This document shows positions 6,630 to 9,862 of a stretch of DNA of 9,862 bases, piece by piece. Source of the stretch: a candidate division SR1 bacterium (GTDB lineage: Bacteria; Patescibacteriota; Gracilibacteria; Absconditabacterales; Absconditicoccaceae); contig PDOX01000005.1 in the NCBI GenBank assembly GCA_002746475.1, positions 1 to 9,862 on the forward strand, in the 5' to 3' direction. The first letter of the stretch is position 1. The number at the start of each line of letters is the position of its first letter. The translations under genes and the position numbers were made by a program. The notes under the pieces were generated by a model. The model was not told where the DNA came from. It made no database searches and saw only the letters and a list, made by a program, of their open reading frames with translations.

Positions 6630-6989
6630 ATGAAAAAGTTTATGGAATTTGTTATAGTAAGTATTTGTTTATGGGTATTTTCTTTCTTTGCGTTTTGGTT
6701 TATATCTTATGCAGTATACGATTTTGGTATTGATCTATTAAAAAATAGATATATCCATCATTTTATGGCAGGAATGTATGGACCATATTTACTACTTCTT
6801 GCAGGAAGAAAATTAGAAAGTACATCTTATCCCTTCATAACATATTTAGCAGTATGCCTTGTGTGGGAATCTGGACAATACTTACTGATTGATGGACATT
6901 GTTTTCAATGGGATCAATTGTTTTGGGATATAACAGGAATTATCGTTATATTCTTATTAAGTAAAAAAATAAGGTATCTTAGAATATAG
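6630..6989 (+). CDS. Small multi-pass membrane protein, function unknown
   Basis: The 119-residue product has about four hydrophobic stretches: residues 6-29, 44-59, 66-86 and 100-112. Conserved-looking polar residues sit at their edges: H43-H44, the W79-E80 pair, D95 and D100. The spacing of WE, then DQLFWD and a final glycine-bearing helix, loosely recalls VanZ-like and YjdF/DUF2238-like membrane proteins, but I would not assign a family from this. It is unusual here in having no TGA codon; its seven glycines are all GGA or GGT. It stands alone, with its own candidate promoter and inverted repeat upstream and a terminator overlapping its end, so it is probably a separately controlled single gene. 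The leader lacks a well-placed Shine-Dalgarno sequence. It stops at TAG. Confidence 0.7.
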   Translation: MKKFMEFVIVSICLWVFSFFAFWFISYAVYDFGIDLLKNRYIHHFMAGMYGPYLLLLAGRKLESTSYPFITYLAVCLVWESGQYLLIDGHCFQWDQLFWDITGIIVIFLLSKKIRYLRI

Positions 6990-7003
6990 GATACCTTTTT
7001 TAT
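6971..7003 (+). terminator. Intrinsic terminator overlapping the stop codon
   Basis: AAGGTATC (6971-6978) pairs with GATACCTT (6990-6997) and is followed by a run of T to about 7001. The TAG stop at 6987-6989 lies in the hairpin loop, so the last codons of the small membrane gene form the left arm. The preceding A run makes it usable from the other side too, which could serve tex. Confidence 0.75.
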
Positions 7004-7032
7004 ATTATTGTTTTTATTAAAAATTTTCTACT

Positions 7033-9327
7033 CTACTCCCCTTTCGCTTCTCTGATACTTAATTGAATTTTTCAAGTTTTTTCATCAATAGATAACACTT
7101 TTACTTGAACATCTTGTCCAACTTGTAAGAAATCATTAGGATCTTTGATAAAGGTATCTGCGATATGAGAAACATGCGCAAGCCCATCATTTTTGAGTCC
7201 AATATCTACAAAAGCACCAAATGCTACGACATTTTTCACGATTCCTGGGACAATATCTCCCTCTTGGATTTCTGAAATATCTTTGCTTGGGGTTGCTTTT
7301 TTGTGGGTTGAGATTATCCTTTTTTCTTTTCCTGCTTCGTTATATGATGAAAGAATAAATTTAATGGTATCTCTATTAGTATCGGGGTATAATTTTTGTA
7401 GTTCTTCCTGGTGAGAGGTGAAAAAATCACGAATATGTCATTCAGACCCCAAGATATTGGGGGAAGAATCCATTTGTTGAGTAGTGGATCCTTCGTTTCA
7501 CTCAGGATGACCAGTGGTTTTGTTGGTAAAATTTTCTAAAATGTATTTTGCTACTGCATATTGTTCTGGGTGGATGTCGGTATTGTCTAGTTTTTCACTA
7601 CTTTCTGGAATTCTCAGAAATCCAATCGCTTGTTCATAGGTTTTATCAGACATTTGTTTTTTCAGTTCTTCTCTTGAGGCATAGGGTCTGTTGTTATAGA
7701 TTTTTTTTGCCAGTCTTTTATCAATACCAGAAATATAATTTAACACATAGCTTGATGCATTGTTCACATTGATCCCAATGAGATTCACCACATCTTCAAC
7801 CACATTTCCAAGTTTTTCTTCAAGTTTTTTTGCTGGAACATCATGCTGATATAGTCCAACGCCAATACTTCCAACAGGGACTTTCACAAGTTCAGATAAG
7901 GGATCAATAAATCTTCTTCCAATAGAAATCGTCCCTCTATCAAGGGAATCAAGTTTTGGAAATTCTTCTTGGGCGATTTTACTGGCACTGTATACTGACG
8001 CACCTGATTCATTCACAATATAGATGTCCGTATCAGTGAGTTCTTGGACGAGGTCAATCGTTTCTTTGTTTCCTGTTCCATTCCCTATGATGACAACATC
8101 TGGTCTATGTTTTTCGAGTAAATCAGTGATAATATTTTTGGCTTCTTGGGTTCTATGGAGATAGATTTTTGTAAATGCTTGTGGATTTCCAAGCTCATCT
8201 AAAATTGCAATTTTACATCCAGCAGCATATCATGGATCTATCGCAAGAATCTTATTTCCATATTCAGGTTTGGTCATGAGTAATCTTTTGAGATTGATTT
8301 GGAAGGTCGCGATCGCATCATCTTCTCAAAGTTCTGATAAAGTGCTTCTGATTTCATTTTCTACGGATGAAAATAATGCATCATATCCTTTTTTGAAAGC
8401 AAGTTGGAGTTGAGGGATGAATACAGACCCCACCCCCTGCTCCGCAGGGACCTCCCCTCCGAGGGGAGGCTCTCACGCTTCGGCCCCTCCTTGGAGGAGG
8501 GGATACAGGGGAGGTCTGTTTTTTGACAGTACTTGTAATATCTCCGCGTACTGCTCTTGTATTGCAAGGGAATGCTCTGCTTCTTTTTCTATTTTAACAT
8601 TCAATATTCCTAGGTTTTCTCCTCTGTTTAGTGCAAGAATTTGGTAGGGTTTTAATAGGCGAATAGGATTGATGAAGTCTGAATAAATTTCAAATTTAGG
8701 GATCTGTTGTTTGTCTTTGTCATTAAGTTTTTCTAGGGATTTTTCAGTTTTATATTTTGAGCTAATATTTCCCGTTTTATTTAAGTTTTTGATAAGCGAA
8801 GCTCTTAAATCTGCGTTAGCAGAGATTTCAGCAGCAATAATTTCTTGGCATCATTCTAAAATTCCTTCAAAAGAAAAAATTTGCAAAGCTTCTGCTAATT
8901 CAGGGGTGTGTTTTGTGAGTTCTTTGTTCTGTTTGATTAGATCAGCAAAAGGTTGAAATCCATTTTCTATGGCAATCATTGCCTTCGTTTTTCTTTTTGA
9001 TTTGTAGGGTTTATAGATTTCCTCTACTTCTTTTTGCGTCTGTGCTTTTAGGATATTTTCCATTAGTTCAGGTGTCATCTTGTCCTGCTCTTCTATCCCA
9101 TTAATCGCGGTTTTTTTCGCTTCATAAAGATTTTCTAATTTCGTTTTTAATGTTAAGATATTTCTGATTTCATCTTCATCAAGATTTCCAGTTTTTTCTT
9201 TTCTATAACGAGCGATGAACGGCACGGTCGCGCCCTCATTGGTTAAATCTAATACAACTTCTACTTGTGAAGTTTGAAAATTATATTCTTGGCTAATTTC
9301 TCTGATATAATTTGGTTCTTGAAGCAT
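7033..9327 (-). CDS. tex: Tex-family RNA-binding transcription accessory protein, with two in-frame repeat insertions
   Basis: Tex (YhgF) is a cytoplasmic nucleic-acid-binding protein linked to transcription and RNA metabolism. The 764-residue length is normal for the family. In order it shows an N-terminal helical region with FIARYRKEKTG (37-47), the motif IYKPYKSKRKTKA (near 104), a YqgF/RuvC-like fold opening ILAIDPGYAAG (361-370), helix-hairpin-helix segments around YISGIDKRLAKKI (about 530-545), and a C-terminal S1 domain (about 687-757, AFGAFVDIG). Seven TGA codons encode G159, G285, G334, G366, G610, G630 and G752; G366 is the conserved DPG glycine. Residues about 270-302 come from a palindromic element and about 606-630 from a different one, both at likely loops and both open in frame. 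It is divergent from ychF, its start lacks a Shine-Dalgarno sequence, and it stops at TAG. Confidence 0.93.
7437..7511 (-). repeat. GTCAT-ended 75-bp palindromic element inside tex
   Basis: The imperfect terminal inverted repeats GTCATTCAGA (7437-7446) and TCAGGATGAC (7502-7511) match at 8 of 10 positions. Inner arms GAAGAATCC (7463-7471) and GGATCCTTC (7487-7495) also pair, with one mismatch. A perfect hairpin pairs CCCCAA (7447-7452) with TTGGGG (7457-7462). At 75 bp it adds exactly 25 codons to tex, between the helix-hairpin-helix part and the S1 domain, and two of them are TGA (Gly610 and Gly630). It is unrelated in sequence to the C/G-rich elements. From memory, such GTCATCCTGAG-type ends are common in dispersed repeats of other bacteria. 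Confidence 0.75.
8423..8519 (-). repeat. Palindromic element inserted in frame in tex
   Basis: This is a near copy of the element at 5601-5690, in the same orientation relative to its host gene. The outer stem pairs ACAGACC (8423-8429) with GGTCTGT (8513-8519). Three hairpins lie inside: CCCTGC with GCAGGG (8435-8440, 8444-8449), CCTCCCCT with its complement (8451-8469), and CCCCTCC with GGAGGGG (8484-8490, 8496-8502). The whole resembles a cloverleaf. On the minus strand it adds about 33 residues to Tex, starting [16 protein letters not shown], one of them a TGA glycine (G285). Confidence 0.88.
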
Positions 9328-9470
9328 TGGAAAAATAATATAAATAATAAAATTTAGTTATTTTATTTTTGGGAAATGAGGAAAAAATTCAAGGGGAAAT
9401 TATTTTAATTTTCTTGATTTTTAGCTTTCCTCTTGCTATTTTTTTGCTGTTTTGTATACTGTTGGGTGTT

Positions 9471-9545
9471 ATACCCCCCTAAATCCCCCCTTGAAGGGGG
9501 GACATTATAATTCCCTCCCCTCGGGGGAGGGTTAGGGAGGGGTAT
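9471..9545. repeat. Intergenic palindromic element between tex and ychF
   Basis: The outer stem pairs ATACCCC (9471-9477) with GGGGTAT (9539-9545). Inside are CCCCCC with GGGGGG (9485-9490, 9496-9501; TTGAA loop) and CCCTCCCC with GGGGAGGG (9513-9520, 9524-9531; TCG loop). It is the same family as the element at 4338-4411 and shares the general plan of the coding-region elements. It fills much of the 241-bp gap between the divergent tex and ychF starts, so it may also affect their promoters. Confidence 0.85.
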
Positions 9546-9568
9546 TATTTACTTACATAAATTATTAA

Positions 9569-9862
9569 ATGAAAGTTGGAATTGTTGGATTGCCGAATGT
9601 TGGAAAGTCTACATTGTTTAATGCTTTGACGAAGTCATATGCTGCTGATGCTGCGAATTTTCCATTTTGTACGATTGATCCGAATGTTGGGATTGTAGAT
9701 GTGAAAGATCCAAGAATTGAGGTGCTTTCTAAGATTTCTAATACGAAAAAAATTATTTATGCGACGACGGAGTTTGTAGATATTGCGGGACTGGTGAAAG
9801 GTGCGAGTAAAGGTGAAGGGCTTGGAAATAAATTTTTGGCGAATATTAGGGAGGTTGATACG
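9569..9862 (+). CDS. ychF: YchF/OLA1-family ATPase/GTPase, N-terminal part (runs off the window)
   Basis: YchF is an Obg-related P-loop NTPase that hydrolyses ATP in preference to GTP and binds ribosomes; it is near universal. The 98 visible residues are highly typical: the P-loop GLPNVGKST (7-15), [12 protein letters not shown] in the switch I region, and the [17 protein letters not shown] stretch that carries the DxxG motif and its YchF-specific extension. The full family length is about 360 residues, so roughly the first quarter is present. The ATG at 9569 puts the P-loop at the normal distance from the start. No TGA appears in this part. The leader is A/T-rich without a Shine-Dalgarno sequence. 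It is divergent from tex across the palindromic element at 9471-9545. Confidence 0.95.
   Translation, partial: MKVGIVGLPNVGKSTLFNALTKSYAADAANFPFCTIDPNVGIVDVKDPRIEVLSKISNTKKIIYATTEFVDIAGLVKGASKGEGLGNKFLANIREVDT

Noticed and set aside
8417..8647. Plus-strand frame, and a minus frame at 8361-8567, over the tex repeat
   Set aside because: Both are out of frame with tex and arise because the palindromic element is open in several frames. The tex frame runs through intact with family motifs on both sides.
8711..8956. Plus-strand frames at 7193-7414, 7548-7772 and 8711-8956
   Set aside because: All are antisense to the continuous tex frame and show no recognisable protein features.

Overview
This AT-rich window reads as the genome of a Candidate Phyla Radiation (Patescibacteria) bacterium that has reassigned UGA from stop to glycine (translation table 25), which points to Gracilibacteria (BD1-5) or Absconditabacteria (SR1). 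The evidence is direct. Five genes carry 23 in-frame TGA codons between them, and several fall exactly on near-invariant glycines: the GRFR segment of PilT, LPGVG of endonuclease III, NPPYG of an RlmL-type methyltransferase and DPGY of Tex. Read with the standard bacterial code these genes break into fragments that look like pseudogenes; with UGA = Gly each is a full-length frame ending at TAA or TAG. I cannot separate the two phyla from this window.

Layout. 18-1160: seven tRNA genes on the plus strand (Leu-TAG, Asn-GTT, Thr-TGT, Asp-GTC, Glu-TTC, Val-TAC and a CAT tRNA), with rpsT (ribosomal protein bS20) between the second and third, closed by a strong terminator at 1202-1237. 1423-2493: pilT, the type IV pilus retraction ATPase. 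2502-4091 (minus, convergent with pilT): a 529-residue signal-anchored protein of unknown function. 4092-4499: a divergent intergenic region with a palindromic repeat. 4500-6473: nth and an rlmL-type 23S rRNA methyltransferase gene, 45 bp apart and probably co-transcribed. 6630-6989: a small membrane protein with its own likely promoter, inverted repeat and terminator. 7033-9327 (minus): tex, an RNA-binding transcription accessory protein. 9569-9862: the start of ychF, a ribosome-associated GTPase, running off the window and divergent from tex.

The most unusual feature is a set of hairpin-rich palindromic elements. Two near-identical copies (about 90-100 bp, three hairpins inside an outer stem) lie inside coding regions, one in the rlmL-like gene and one in tex. 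Both are translated through from the same element strand but in different reading frames, so the same DNA gives two unrelated peptides. A second kind of element (75 bp = 25 codons, with GTCAT termini) is inserted further along tex. Two related two-hairpin elements lie between genes (4338-4411, 9471-9545). All three coding insertions carry or abut TGA codons that would be stops under the standard code, so the UGA reassignment may itself make such insertions tolerable. This resembles the palindromic elements found inside Rickettsia genes, but here in a recoded CPR genome.

Most genes are housekeeping (translation, DNA repair, rRNA modification, transcription). Only pilT and the anchored protein concern the cell surface. 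No gene start has a convincing Shine-Dalgarno sequence.
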